12,012 nucleotides of DNA from JAXDLH01 sp034666705 (lineage in GTDB: Bacteria > Chloroflexota > UBA6077 > SHYK01), in NCBI GenBank assembly GCA_034666705.1, contig JAXDLH010000089.1:1-12012 (forward strand), in the 5' to 3' direction. Below, piece by piece: positions 1 through 6,962 of this stretch. The notes beneath the pieces were generated by a model, which saw only the letters and a program-made list of their open reading frames with translations, did no database searches and was not told where the DNA came from. The translations under genes and the position numbers were made by a program. Every line of letters begins with the position of its first letter. The stretch's first letter is position 1.

Positions 1-2
1 GA

Positions 3-986
3 CTATGGGTTTCTGTGTTCGGTTTTGGGTGCGGCTACACCGCGGGCCTGCTCACCGGCGGGGCATATGAAGAGCAGCGCGCTGCAGTCCAGCACGCCCT
101 CGCTGCGGGAATCACCTACTTCGACACGGCGCCCAACTACGGCGAGCGGGTATTCACGCGCGGCCGGTCCGAGGAGAATCTTGGCAAGGTGCTCAAGGAT
201 CTCGGCGCACGGCCTGTGGTTGGCACCAAGATCGAGCTGCACGAGCAGCACATGGCGGACATCCCCGACGCGGTGGCACGCTCCGTAGACGAGAGCCTCG
301 AACGGCTCGGCATTGACTCGGTGGACGTGCTTTACCTGCACAACCGCGTGGCGGCAGAGCCAGGTTCGGCGGGCGGGACGATCGGGGGTCGCCTCGACCT
401 GGCGGACGTGCTTGGCCCACGAGGAGTGCTGGAGGCATTCGAGCGTCAGCGCGGTGAAGGCAAGGTGCGCAACCTGGCGTTCTGCAGCTCGGGCGGCGAC
501 CCGGCTGCGAATCGGGAGATCATCGCCAATGGCGGCTTTCAGGTCGTGCAGCTAACCTATAACCTCCTCGAGCCCACCGAGGGACGAATGCCGCCGCCCG
601 GCTACCAGGGCCACGACAACGGCCAGATGATCGACCTGGCGGGCGAGCATGGAATGGGTGTGGTCGTAATTCGCGTGCTGGCGGGAGGCGTGCTCAGCGG
701 TGCGCCAGCGCCCCACCCGCTGAACACGGGGTCCGGCGTCGATCGCAGCTATGCCGCCGGGGCGGCGCGGGCCGAGGCGCTGCGATTTCTGAACCACCCC
801 GGCGAGCACTCGATGGCGCAGGCGGCGGTCCGCTTCGCGCTGACCAAACCGCAGGTGTCGACGGTGCTGGTCGGGTTCTCCAACGCCGCGCAGATCGACG
901 AGGCGGCCCAGGCATCGGGCGCTGGGCCGCTCGCGGATGCAGATCTGCGCAAGATCGAGGAGCTATACGCGAGCGTGCTCGCGTAA
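3..986 (+). CDS. Aldo/keto reductase, 5'-truncated by window edge
   Basis: NAD(P)H-dependent oxidoreductase of the aldo/keto reductase superfamily, a cytosolic TIM barrel that reduces aldehydes or ketones or oxidises sugars. The catalytic tetrad is visible. Numbering from the internal GTG at 15, it is D37 and Y42 in FDTAPNYG, K72 in GTKIEL and H109 in LYLHNR. The C-terminal cofactor region (VSTVLVGFSN) is also typical. The open frame runs through the left edge with residues L-W-V-S-V before FGFGCGYTAG. Family members normally carry a short strand ending in ..VSxLGFGCG, so the true start probably lies about 10-15 codons upstream of the window and the GTG at 15 is internal. The AxxxGLLTGG opening recalls the D-threo-aldose/L-fucose dehydrogenase-like subgroup, but the substrate cannot be read. 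The gene converges with the Rieske oxygenase gene. Confidence 0.92.
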   Translation, partial: LWVSVFGFGCGYTAGLLTGGAYEEQRAAVQHALAAGITYFDTAPNYGERVFTRGRSEENLGKVLKDLGARPVVGTKIELHEQHMADIPDAVARSVDESLERLGIDSVDVLYLHNRVAAEPGSAGGTIGGRLDLADVLGPRGVLEAFERQRGEGKVRNLAFCSSGGDPAANREIIANGGFQVVQLTYNLLEPTEGRMPPPGYQGHDNGQMIDLAGEHGMGVVVIRVLAGGVLSGAPAPHPLNTGSGVDRSYAAGAARAEALRFLNHPGEHSMAQAAVRFALTKPQVSTVLVGFSNAAQIDEAAQASGAGPLADADLRKIEELYASVLA

Positions 987-1151
987 CGGAGCCGTCCACT
1001 CGGTAGGGTCAAAACGCCGTGTGTTTCTGCCACGCCCCGGCGCCGCCCTACTCGGATCGTGAGCAATACGAGACACGCCGCCCAGGAGGTCGCGGGCATC
1101 GAACCCGCCCATTCCAGGCTTGTCGAAGCCATATGGGCGGGGTTCGCGCAT
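963..1151 (-). CDS. Possible small hypothetical protein downstream of the Rieske gene
   Basis: A 62-codon frame starts 4 nt after the stop of the Rieske oxygenase gene and ends 24 bp inside the opposite-strand aldo/keto reductase. I do not recognise the product. The first 25 or so codons (MREPRPYGFDKPGMGGFDAR...) use mostly G/C third bases and have a protein-like, non-repetitive composition. The second half is Arg-rich and looks less coding-like. There is no convincing Shine-Dalgarno sequence, so translation would depend on coupling to the preceding stop. The frame also contains the strong hairpin at 1100-1146. It may equally be non-coding 3' sequence. Confidence 0.25.
   Translation of the reverse strand: MREPRPYGFDKPGMGGFDARDLLGGVSRIAHDPSRAAPGRGRNTRRFDPTEWTAPLREHARV
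1100..1146 (-). terminator. Stable hairpin at the 3' end of the Rieske gene
   Basis: The arms 1100-1112 and 1133-1146 are complementary over 13 bp with one bulged G. An inner GGCTT/AAGCC stem (1117-1121 with 1126-1130) closes a GTCG tetraloop. The structure sits 10 bp past the Rieske stop and between two convergent genes, which fits transcript termination or 3'-end protection. No U-tract follows on either strand, so it is not a canonical intrinsic terminator. Confidence 0.5.
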
Positions 1152-1155
1152 CTCG

Positions 1156-2535
1156 CTATCTCAACGGCACACAGCAGCCACACTCGACGATCTGATCGAT
1201 GGGTTCCCGTCGTGGTGCCGCCTCGCGCCGGCTGGCTTTGAGTGCCTGGTCCCGCTGATACAGATTCCAGAATTCGTCGAATACCGGGCTGAACTGCGCT
1301 GTGTCGATCGGGTACCGCGCCTGGCCACCCTCGCCCCGGGACAAGCGCTCGGGAACCATCGGAATGATGTCGTTCATCTCCGGATCGCGGAATACATTCA
1401 TCGGCTCGCCGCCTTGCTCGGCGATCGCCAACTGCTCGGCGAGCATCTGCCGATAGGCGATGATCGCCGTGTCGCTGTAGGCGAGGTGCTCCCTGGTACG
1501 ATCGGTGATCTCGCCCTGCGACCACCAGCCAAGCTCGTCCTGGGCGGTGATGTAACTGAAGTTCGGCTCTCCGCTCTCATACTTCCATGGCGGCTCGAAG
1601 TAGGGAATCGGGTCCTGATGGGGAAGCTCGATGCTGGGATCGGGCGTGTAGGTCAAATACAGCAGGTGCCAGGTGTGCGTGTCGTCGATTGGCACACCGA
1701 TCTGGCCGCCCCGCATATATGGAAAGACGACGACCGTATGCTCTGACCATGCGTGTTCCGCGCCGTCCCGAGTCGGGCGCAGATGGACCATGAACTTGCG
1801 CTGGCCGTATTCGTAGGTCTCGGCGCGGATCTCACGATACTCATGCCGCATCTCATCGGTGATCGTGCCGTCCCAATCCGCCGCGGGCGCGCCCATGTGC
1901 CACTCTTTCTTCAGAAAGTCGACCGCCATCTGGGGAACCGGTCGGCCGAGCTTGCGGTTCCGCTCCAATACATAGCGATAGAAGTGGCCGTGCAGATACG
2001 TGCCGTGATTCGGGTCGCCGCCGTTCTCCACGACCTGCAGCCAATTGCACGGCAGCATCGTCCCCGCGATGTGGCGGAACGTATGCGGCTTGACGAACTG
2101 GTCCCAGCGGGGGAGGAGCGGAGCCGGCTGGGGGCCGAGGTAGGCCCAGATCAATCCGCCCATCTCCTGGACCGGGTAGGCAGTGACCTTGATCTGCTCC
2201 TTGTAGCGGCTGGTCGGGGGCTCCAGGGGCTGGTCGATGCACTGGCCGCTCGCATCGTATTTCCAACCGTGGTAGGGGCAGCGCAGCCCGTCGGCATCCG
2301 GGATCCCATACCAGAGACCGGTGGCGCGGTGGGCGCAGCGGTTGGCGATCAGCCCAAGGGCGCCGCTCCGGTCGCGGAAGAGGGTGAGGTCCTCGCCGAG
2401 GATGCGCACCGGACGGACCGGGCTGTCGGCAAGTTGGGCACTGGCGGCGACCGGGTGCCAGTACCAGCGGAGCAGCGTGCCCATCGGGGTGCCCGGCCCT
2501 ACCCGGGTCAAGCGCTCGTTCTCTTCCTTCAGCAT
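1156..2535 (-). CDS. Rieske non-heme iron oxygenase, catalytic (alpha-type) subunit
   Basis: A 459-aa oxygenase component of the aromatic ring-hydroxylating/O-demethylating dioxygenase class, which uses electrons from a reductase partner to activate O2 at a mononuclear Fe(II). The Rieske [2Fe-2S] ligands are C67-x-H69 and C86-x2-H89 (NRCAHR ... CPYHGW) with 16 residues between. The mononuclear iron region is D174-x2-H177-x4-H182 (DPNHGTYLH), the classic facial-triad spacing with the bridging Asp. The layout resembles the phthalate dioxygenase/vanillate demethylase branch, which lacks a beta subunit; the substrate is unknown. ATG at 2533-2535 has a GGAG Shine-Dalgarno at 2542-2545. No ferredoxin or reductase gene is in the window. 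The C-terminus ends in an unusual cysteine cluster (ECGCC, residues 451-455). Confidence 0.93.
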   Translation of the reverse strand: MLKEENERLTRVGPGTPMGTLLRWYWHPVAASAQLADSPVRPVRILGEDLTLFRDRSGALGLIANRCAHRATGLWYGIPDADGLRCPYHGWKYDASGQCIDQPLEPPTSRYKEQIKVTAYPVQEMGGLIWAYLGPQPAPLLPRWDQFVKPHTFRHIAGTMLPCNWLQVVENGGDPNHGTYLHGHFYRYVLERNRKLGRPVPQMAVDFLKKEWHMGAPAADWDGTITDEMRHEYREIRAETYEYGQRKFMVHLRPTRDGAEHAWSEHTVVVFPYMRGGQIGVPIDDTHTWHLLYLTYTPDPSIELPHQDPIPYFEPPWKYESGEPNFSYITAQDELGWWSQGEITDRTREHLAYSDTAIIAYRQMLAEQLAIAEQGGEPMNVFRDPEMNDIIPMVPERLSRGEGGQARYPIDTAQFSPVFDEFWNLYQRDQALKASRREAAPRREPIDQIVECGCCVPLR

Positions 2536-2615
2536 CGTTCACTCCAGATTGTGGCGGTGGCGGTAAGCGTGCGGCTTCGCGTTCGCGCTCGTCCCCGGAG
2601 GGTCGACGCCCGCCC

Positions 2616-2621
2616 AGTATA
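2616..2621 (-). promoter_or_regulatory. Candidate -10 element for the Rieske gene
   Basis: TATACT on the minus strand matches 5 of 6 positions of the sigma-70 -10 hexamer in otherwise GC-rich DNA and would give a leader of roughly 70-75 nt. The expected -35 position holds no TTGACA-like hexamer, so any promoter here would need an activator or another sigma factor. Confidence 0.25.
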
Positions 2622-2824
2622 CGAACCCGACGCGCGAATCATACGGCGATCGGCGACGAGGGCGGTCGCCGTGGCCTCACGACCCAATTTGACGACGTCG
2701 ATCGCCGCGGTTTCCGTTGCGAAGCGGGGTTGTGGTGCTCTATCCGCTCGTGTCTATGGCTACCGGGAAGATACCCATGTATCCTCTCTTCTTGGAACGT
2801 GGCCGGGGAAAGCTGCCCGTGCTG

Positions 2825-2866
2825 GCGACCGGGTTGGTACTGCCGAATTGCCGGGACACCGGTCGC
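2825..2866 (+). repeat. 8-bp perfect inverted repeat in the leader of the lipoprotein gene
   Basis: GCGACCGG (2825-2832) is exactly mirrored by CCGGTCGC (2859-2866) across 26 nt, and a small CACTC/GAGTG hairpin (2866-2878) follows and touches the Shine-Dalgarno at 2878-2883. The elements could be an operator or an RNA structure that affects initiation. An 8-bp arm in DNA this GC-rich can arise by chance. Confidence 0.3.
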
Positions 2867-2887
2867 ACTCGATGAGTGGAGGGAATG

Positions 2888-4633
2888 ATGATGCGTAGGC
2901 TCTTCTTCGCCGCGGCTATTCTGGCCTGGTCGCTCGTGGCGTGCGCGCCGTCGTCGACCTCCAATACGACGCCTGGCACGTCCGCGGCCCAGGGGGCTCC
3001 CGCACAAACCAGCACGACCAGCGGCCCGAAGACGCTGAAGATCCTGGTTGGCCTTGAGCCGCGCAGCCTGGCCTACAAGCCGCTCGGCCAGGCTGGAGTG
3101 ACGGTCGCCAGCACCAGGCGCATCTTCAACGCCACCCTGGCAATGATCGACAACACCGGCGTCGCGCGCCCCTACCTCGCCGAGGTGTTGCCGCAGCTCA
3201 ATTCCGATACGTGGCGCGTCTCCCCCGACGGGCGAATGGAAACGACCTACACGCTCCGCACGAACGCGAGCTGGCACGATGGCCAGCCGCTGACCGCGGA
3301 TGACTTCGTGTTCTCCTGGCAGGTGTACAGCACGACGGAGCTCGGGTTGTCGACCTCACCACCCTTCAACCTCATCGAAGAGGTTGCAGCGCCCGATGCG
3401 CGCACCTTGGTCATCCGCTGGCGCCGCTCATTCCCGCTGGCCGGCACGTTGACGGATCAACTCCCACCATTGCCGCGACACGTGCTGGGCAGTGGTCTGA
3501 CTGACGTAAAGTCGGGTGCGGTCGGGGTTGATACGTTCATCAACAACGCGTACTGGACGCGCGAGTACGTCGGGTTGGGCCCCTACCGGCTTGATCGTTG
3601 GGATCCGGCCATCCTGATCGAGGGGGTGGCGTTTGATGGGCATGTACTGGGGCGCCCGAAGATCGATCGGGTGAGCGTCAGCTTTTCCCCCGATCAGAAC
3701 ACGGCGCTCGCCCGGCTCCTCGCAGGCGATACTGATTACGCGGCGGATAGCGCAATTGGGAACCAGCAATCGTTCATCTTGAACCACGAATGGGCAGCGA
3801 ACAACGGCGGAGGCACCCTGGTCAAGCCGGATTTCTTTCGCGGCTCCTTCTTCCAATTCCGCCCGGAGTTAACCACCCCTCGCGCCATTCTCGACCTGCG
3901 AGTGCGGCAAGCTCTGGCGTACGCGGTGGACCGCGATGCCATTAACGCCGGCATCTTCGAGGGCACGGGCACAATGGCCGACAGCCCGTTGATCCCGCCC
4001 ACCGCACCGTACTATGCGGCGCTCGACCGCGCGCTCGCGAAATACCCATTCGACGTGCGACGCACCGACCAACTGATGCGCGATGCCGGCTTTGCGAAAG
4101 GGGCGGATGGCTACTACGAGAGCCCGACGGACGGCGCGTTGCGCTGGGAAGTAAAGACGAACTCCACCGTCGAGAACGAGAAAGAGACCTCGATCCTCGG
4201 GGCCGGCTGGCGTCAGGTTGGATTCAACTTCTCCCAGGAGATTCTGCCCGCATCGCAGGCGCAAGATGGGCAGGCGCGCGCCACGTTCCCAAGTGTCTTC
4301 GACTTCGGCACGCCGGTCGGTGAAGTTGGCCTGGCCGGATGGAACATCGTGGGAATCCCGACGCCGGAGAACCGGTGGGTAGGCAGCAATCGAGGTGGCT
4401 GGGTGAACGCCGACTTCGACCGCCTGGCGGACACACTCTCCAGTACCCTGGATCCGGCGGAACGCGGCCGAATCACGACGCAGATGACGACGATCTACAG
4501 CCAGGCGGTACCGGCGATTCCGCTCTACTTCTATGGACTGCCGGTTGCCCATACTGCGGCGCTGCGCGGTATCGGCCCAGTGGTTCAGGAGGCGGCGTTT
4601 GAGTGGAACATCCAGGATTGGGAAGTGCGCTAG
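2888..4633 (+). CDS. ABC transporter substrate-binding lipoprotein, SBP family 5 (peptide/nickel type)
   Basis: An extracytoplasmic solute receptor of the DppA/OppA/NikA family (about 581 aa) that would deliver peptides or other small organics to an inner-membrane ABC importer. The signal peptide MMRRLFFAAAILAWSLVAC ends in an LVAC lipobox with the lipidated C19. A Ser/Thr/Pro/Ala-rich linker follows, then the family signature W-H-D-G-x-P-L-T-A-D-D-F-V-F-S-W at about residues 129-144 and the helix LRVRQALAYAVDRDAI. Start choice: GGAGGG at 2878-2883 serves ATG 2888 or 2891 equally well; a GTG at 2876 lies ahead of that site and is unlikely. No permease or ATPase gene is adjacent, so it is an orphan receptor here. 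It converges with the M20 dipeptidase gene, which fits peptide or amide scavenging only as an inference. Confidence 0.93.
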   Translation: MMRRLFFAAAILAWSLVACAPSSTSNTTPGTSAAQGAPAQTSTTSGPKTLKILVGLEPRSLAYKPLGQAGVTVASTRRIFNATLAMIDNTGVARPYLAEVLPQLNSDTWRVSPDGRMETTYTLRTNASWHDGQPLTADDFVFSWQVYSTTELGLSTSPPFNLIEEVAAPDARTLVIRWRRSFPLAGTLTDQLPPLPRHVLGSGLTDVKSGAVGVDTFINNAYWTREYVGLGPYRLDRWDPAILIEGVAFDGHVLGRPKIDRVSVSFSPDQNTALARLLAGDTDYAADSAIGNQQSFILNHEWAANNGGGTLVKPDFFRGSFFQFRPELTTPRAILDLRVRQALAYAVDRDAINAGIFEGTGTMADSPLIPPTAPYYAALDRALAKYPFDVRRTDQLMRDAGFAKGADGYYESPTDGALRWEVKTNSTVENEKETSILGAGWRQVGFNFSQEILPASQAQDGQARATFPSVFDFGTPVGEVGLAGWNIVGIPTPENRWVGSNRGGWVNADFDRLADTLSSTLDPAERGRITTQMTTIYSQAVPAIPLYFYGLPVAHTAALRGIGPVVQEAAFEWNIQDWEVR

Positions 4634-4636
4634 CAC

Positions 4637-4670
4637 GAGCACGAGCGTTGGGTTCCCAGCGCTCATGCTC
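4637..4670. terminator. Near-perfect hairpin between convergent genes
   Basis: GAGCA-C-GAGCGTTGGG pairs with CCCAGCGCTC-A-TGCTC. This gives 15 base pairs (one G-U) and a single C/A mismatch, around a very tight loop at 4653-4654. It lies 3 bp after the lipoprotein stop and 6 bp from the stop of the M20 gene on the other strand, so it can act as a bidirectional terminator. Neither strand has a following U-run. Confidence 0.65.
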
Positions 4671-4676
4671 CTCCAC

Positions 4677-6089
4677 TCATTGGGCCTGTCGGTAGTGGTC
4701 GGCGATGATCTGGGCAACGGCGCTGGTAAGCCGCTTCGCGGTTGGCACGTGCAGGAACTCGTTGGGGCCGTGCGCGTTGGACTCTGGGCCGAGCAAACCC
4801 GTAATGAGGAATTGCGCCTGCGGGAACTTCTCTCCCAGCATCGCCATGAACGGGATGGTGCCCCCCTCGCCCATGGAGGCGGCCTCCCGCCCGAAGTAGT
4901 CGCGTGAGGCTTGGTCAATCGCGGCACGCAGCCAGGGCGCGGTAGGCGGCGCATTCCAGCCCGCGGCGGGGCTATCCGGCTCGAACCGCACGTGCGCGCC
5001 GTATGGCGGGTCGGTTTCCAAGATCTCCTTGAGCCGAGCGCTGGCGCGAGCAGCGTCGCACGTCGGTGGGATCCGCATTGAAATCTTGACCGCGGTGAAC
5101 GGACGCAAGACATTGCCGGCGCTATCGAGAGGTGGCAGTCCATCTGCGCCCGTGATCGACAGGGTGGGCCGCCAGGTACGATTTAAGATCAACTCGCGCG
5201 CGTCGCGAGTCACCGGCTCCACCGCCTCGAGTAGCGGCATGCCGCGAAAGACCGCATCGCCCAGGATCGCCGCTAACTCTTCCGCCTGGCGCAGACGCTC
5301 GCCGGGGATCTCGACGTGGAACTCTTCGGGGATGATCGCTCCGGTTCGCTCGTCCTCGAGCCTGCTCAGCAGTTGCCGCAGCACGCGAAAGCTCGACGCC
5401 ACAATCCCGGAGCCAGCGCCCGAGTGGACGCCTTCACGCAACAACTCGACGTACAGCTTGCCGGCGACAATCCCCCGCAACGAGGTCGTGCCCCATAGCT
5501 GGTCATAGTTGCCACACCCGGAATCGAGGCACACGACGAGGCTCGGGCTCCCAATTCGCCCCGCGAGCGCGTCCAGGTAGAACGGCAAGTCGAAGCTGCC
5601 GCTCTCCTCGCACCCTTCGATAAGAATCACGCACCGCGCGTGCGCCACGTGCTGCGCGGCGAGCGCGCGCAGCGCCGTAATCGCGGCGAACGTCGAATAC
5701 CCGTCGTCTGCACCACCCCGGCCATACAGCCGATCGCCGTCGAGGACGGGAGTCCACGGACCGAGCCCTGGCCGCCATCCGGTGAACTCCGGTTGCTTGT
5801 CATAGTGGCCGTAGAGCAGCACACAATCATCAGACTGCCCCGGCACGTCGATCAAGATCAGCGGGGTGCGGCCGGGCAGCCGTTCGATGTGCGGCTCCAC
5901 GCCGCCGATCCCCTCGCGCCGGCACCAGTCAGCAATGAGCTGTACGGCCTGCTCCATGTGGCCGTGCTGCGCCCACTCGCGGTCGAATGCGGGGGATTTG
6001 TTCGGGATCGCGATGTACGCCTGGAGGACATCAAGGATCGACGTATCCCAGCGGTCCTCTACGAAACGGCGAGTCGTCGTCTGGTCCAC
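4677..6089 (-). CDS. M20-family metallopeptidase (dipeptidase, carnosinase-like)
   Basis: A 470-aa cytosolic di-zinc peptidase that hydrolyses dipeptides or N-acyl/amide-linked amino acids. Metal and catalytic residues follow the M20 order: H95 and catalytic D97 in YGHYDKQP, bridging D128 in GRGGADDG, general-base E161 and metal E162 in EGCEESGS, D189 in CLDSG, and a C-terminal His in NAHGPNEFLHV. The lid/dimerisation domain is marked by H222-S-G. The length fits the CNDP/DapE-like dipeptidase group of M20. The start is GTG (6087-6089), chosen because GGGAG at 6096-6100 is well spaced and because it begins 15 bp after the nitrile hydratase beta stop, implying co-transcription with that gene. 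The substrate is not deducible; processing of an amide or nitrile-derived peptide is an inference from operon context. Confidence 0.93.
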   Translation of the reverse strand: MDQTTTRRFVEDRWDTSILDVLQAYIAIPNKSPAFDREWAQHGHMEQAVQLIADWCRREGIGGVEPHIERLPGRTPLILIDVPGQSDDCVLLYGHYDKQPEFTGWRPGLGPWTPVLDGDRLYGRGGADDGYSTFAAITALRALAAQHVAHARCVILIEGCEESGSFDLPFYLDALAGRIGSPSLVVCLDSGCGNYDQLWGTTSLRGIVAGKLYVELLREGVHSGAGSGIVASSFRVLRQLLSRLEDERTGAIIPEEFHVEIPGERLRQAEELAAILGDAVFRGMPLLEAVEPVTRDARELILNRTWRPTLSITGADGLPPLDSAGNVLRPFTAVKISMRIPPTCDAARASARLKEILETDPPYGAHVRFEPDSPAAGWNAPPTAPWLRAAIDQASRDYFGREAASMGEGGTIPFMAMLGEKFPQAQFLITGLLGPESNAHGPNEFLHVPTAKRLTSAVAQIIADHYRQAQ

Positions 6090-6104
6090 AAGCGTCTCCC
6101 TGGC

Positions 6105-6791
6105 CTACCCGTCCGCTGGCTCGAGGTACGCGTCCCAGAGGTCAATGTACACTCGCTGCTGGCCCTCGGCGCTCTCTCCCCACAGCTCCTGCGCCTCGAA
6201 ACAGATGCTGTAGAGGCCTTGCGGTTGGGCGCCCAGGCCGTGGGCCAGGGTGTCCGGAAAGTCGTGGCTGCCATGGACGCGGGCGACCGTTCCGCGCTTG
6301 CCGCGAGCATAGCCCGGCAGCCGCGTGTGGCCGCGCGGATGCATGTTTTTCGTGCGGACCGCATCTCCGACCTTGAAATGCGGCGGCGCTCCATCGGGAC
6401 GGTGGAGCGGCGCCGAAGGGCGGCTGAAGCGCGACCTGGCACGCTCCAACGACGCGGCATTGGCACGGTCCGGCACCGGCGCGTCGGGAGTCGCCCGATA
6501 GAAGGCGACGCGCTCAGCTAGCTCTTGCTGGCTGATGTGGCCCAACTCGACGAGCCGCCGCTCGGCGCGCATCAACCATCGCTCGTAGTAGCTCGCTGCG
6601 AGGTATTCCGCGGGAGGAAGCACTTCCAGGGAATGGCGCGAGGCATCGATATTTGGGAACAGCGGCGGAGTGATCGCCGCATTCATCCCGTACAAGCGGC
6701 CTTCCCACGGCTCGTGGAATACTGGCTCGTTCGCCTCGTGCTGCACCGGTCCGAAGCCGTGCATGCCGCCCATGTCATGTACGCCGTCCAT
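6105..6791 (-). CDS. nthB: Nitrile hydratase beta subunit, without adjacent alpha subunit
   Basis: The 228-aa product begins MDGVHDMGGMHGFGPV, the hallmark N-terminus of nitrile hydratase beta chains, and ends with the SH3-like barrel region HFKVGDAVRTKN...HTRLPGYARGKRG. In known enzymes beta pairs with an alpha chain that binds Fe(III) or Co(III), hydrating nitriles to amides. Residues that line the active site or contact the modified alpha cysteines in characterised enzymes appear conserved: R52, Y68 and R157, whose context and numbering match well (assignment from memory). The length is normal, so this is not a remnant. ATG 6791 has a strong GGGAGG (6798-6803); an upstream in-frame extension to 7421 is rejected. 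The partner alpha gene and the activator gene are not in the window. The next gene in the operon is an M20 dipeptidase. A thiocyanate hydrolase-related role is an alternative. Confidence 0.92.
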   Translation of the reverse strand: MDGVHDMGGMHGFGPVQHEANEPVFHEPWEGRLYGMNAAITPPLFPNIDASRHSLEVLPPAEYLAASYYERWLMRAERRLVELGHISQQELAERVAFYRATPDAPVPDRANAASLERARSRFSRPSAPLHRPDGAPPHFKVGDAVRTKNMHPRGHTRLPGYARGKRGTVARVHGSHDFPDTLAHGLGAQPQGLYSICFEAQELWGESAEGQQRVYIDLWDAYLEPADG

Positions 6792-6824
6792 CCGCCACCT
6801 CCCGAACGTCGACCATGTACGCGA

Positions 6825-6853
6825 CTCTAGGTCGATCCGGCGACCTGTGTCAA
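6825..6853 (-). promoter_or_regulatory. Candidate promoter of the nitrile hydratase beta/dipeptidase operon
   Basis: On the minus strand a perfect TTGACA (6848-6853) is followed after 17 bp by CTAGAG (6825-6830), a poor -10. The predicted leader would be about 30 nt, ending in the GGGAGG Shine-Dalgarno. The strong -35 with a weak -10 and an intervening palindrome suggests a regulated promoter. Confidence 0.4.
6829..6846. promoter_or_regulatory. 18-bp palindrome between -35 and -10 (possible operator)
   Basis: AGGTCG-N6-CGACCT is an exact inverted repeat that fills the spacer of the candidate minus-strand promoter. A dimeric repressor bound here would block RNA polymerase. No regulator gene lies next to it. 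Confidence 0.4.
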
Positions 6854-6962
6854 GAATGGTGCCGTCGATCGTCAGCACGTCGCGAGTGCGACATCGTATA
6901 TTGCCGGACCCAGCCAATAGAGATGGACCGAACACGAAGCGCCTACTCAAAAAGGAGACGTC

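Larger units (their letters stand above)
2536..2887. other. 352-bp divergent intergenic region
   Basis: The region separates the Rieske gene (-) from the solute-binding lipoprotein gene (+), so it should hold both promoters. No convincing gene is seen. On the minus strand there is a TATACT -10-like hexamer at 2616-2621, but no good -35 at the right distance. Inverted repeats include ACGGCGA/TCGCCGT (2643-2649 with 2666-2672), an alternative inner pair GGCGAC/GTCGCC, and the 8-bp pair listed separately at 2825-2866. I could not identify a clear plus-strand promoter. Confidence 0.5.

Noticed and set aside
1092..1108. tRNA T-arm-like element on the minus strand (GCGGG-TTCGATG-CCCGC).
   Set aside because: The arm is perfect, but no matching acceptor, D-arm or anticodon arm lies upstream of it and no 7-bp acceptor pairing can be made, so it is a chance match.
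2685..2715. TTGACG near 2684 as a plus-strand -35 for the lipoprotein gene.
   Set aside because: No -10-like hexamer occurs 16-18 bp downstream, and it would leave a leader of more than 150 nt.
1753..2898. Long plus-strand open frame antisense to the Rieske gene.
   Set aside because: High GC content leaves long open antisense frames. The product has no recognisable motif and the opposite strand holds complete Rieske and iron-site motifs.
3869..5143. Long minus-strand open frame across the lipoprotein and M20 gene ends.
   Set aside because: It is antisense to one real gene and out of frame with the other; the Arg/Ser/Pro-rich product is typical of a GC shadow frame.
5640..6521. Plus-strand open frame antisense to the M20 and nitrile hydratase beta genes.
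   Set aside because: It overlaps two genes with clear family motifs on the other strand, and no Shine-Dalgarno or motif supports it.
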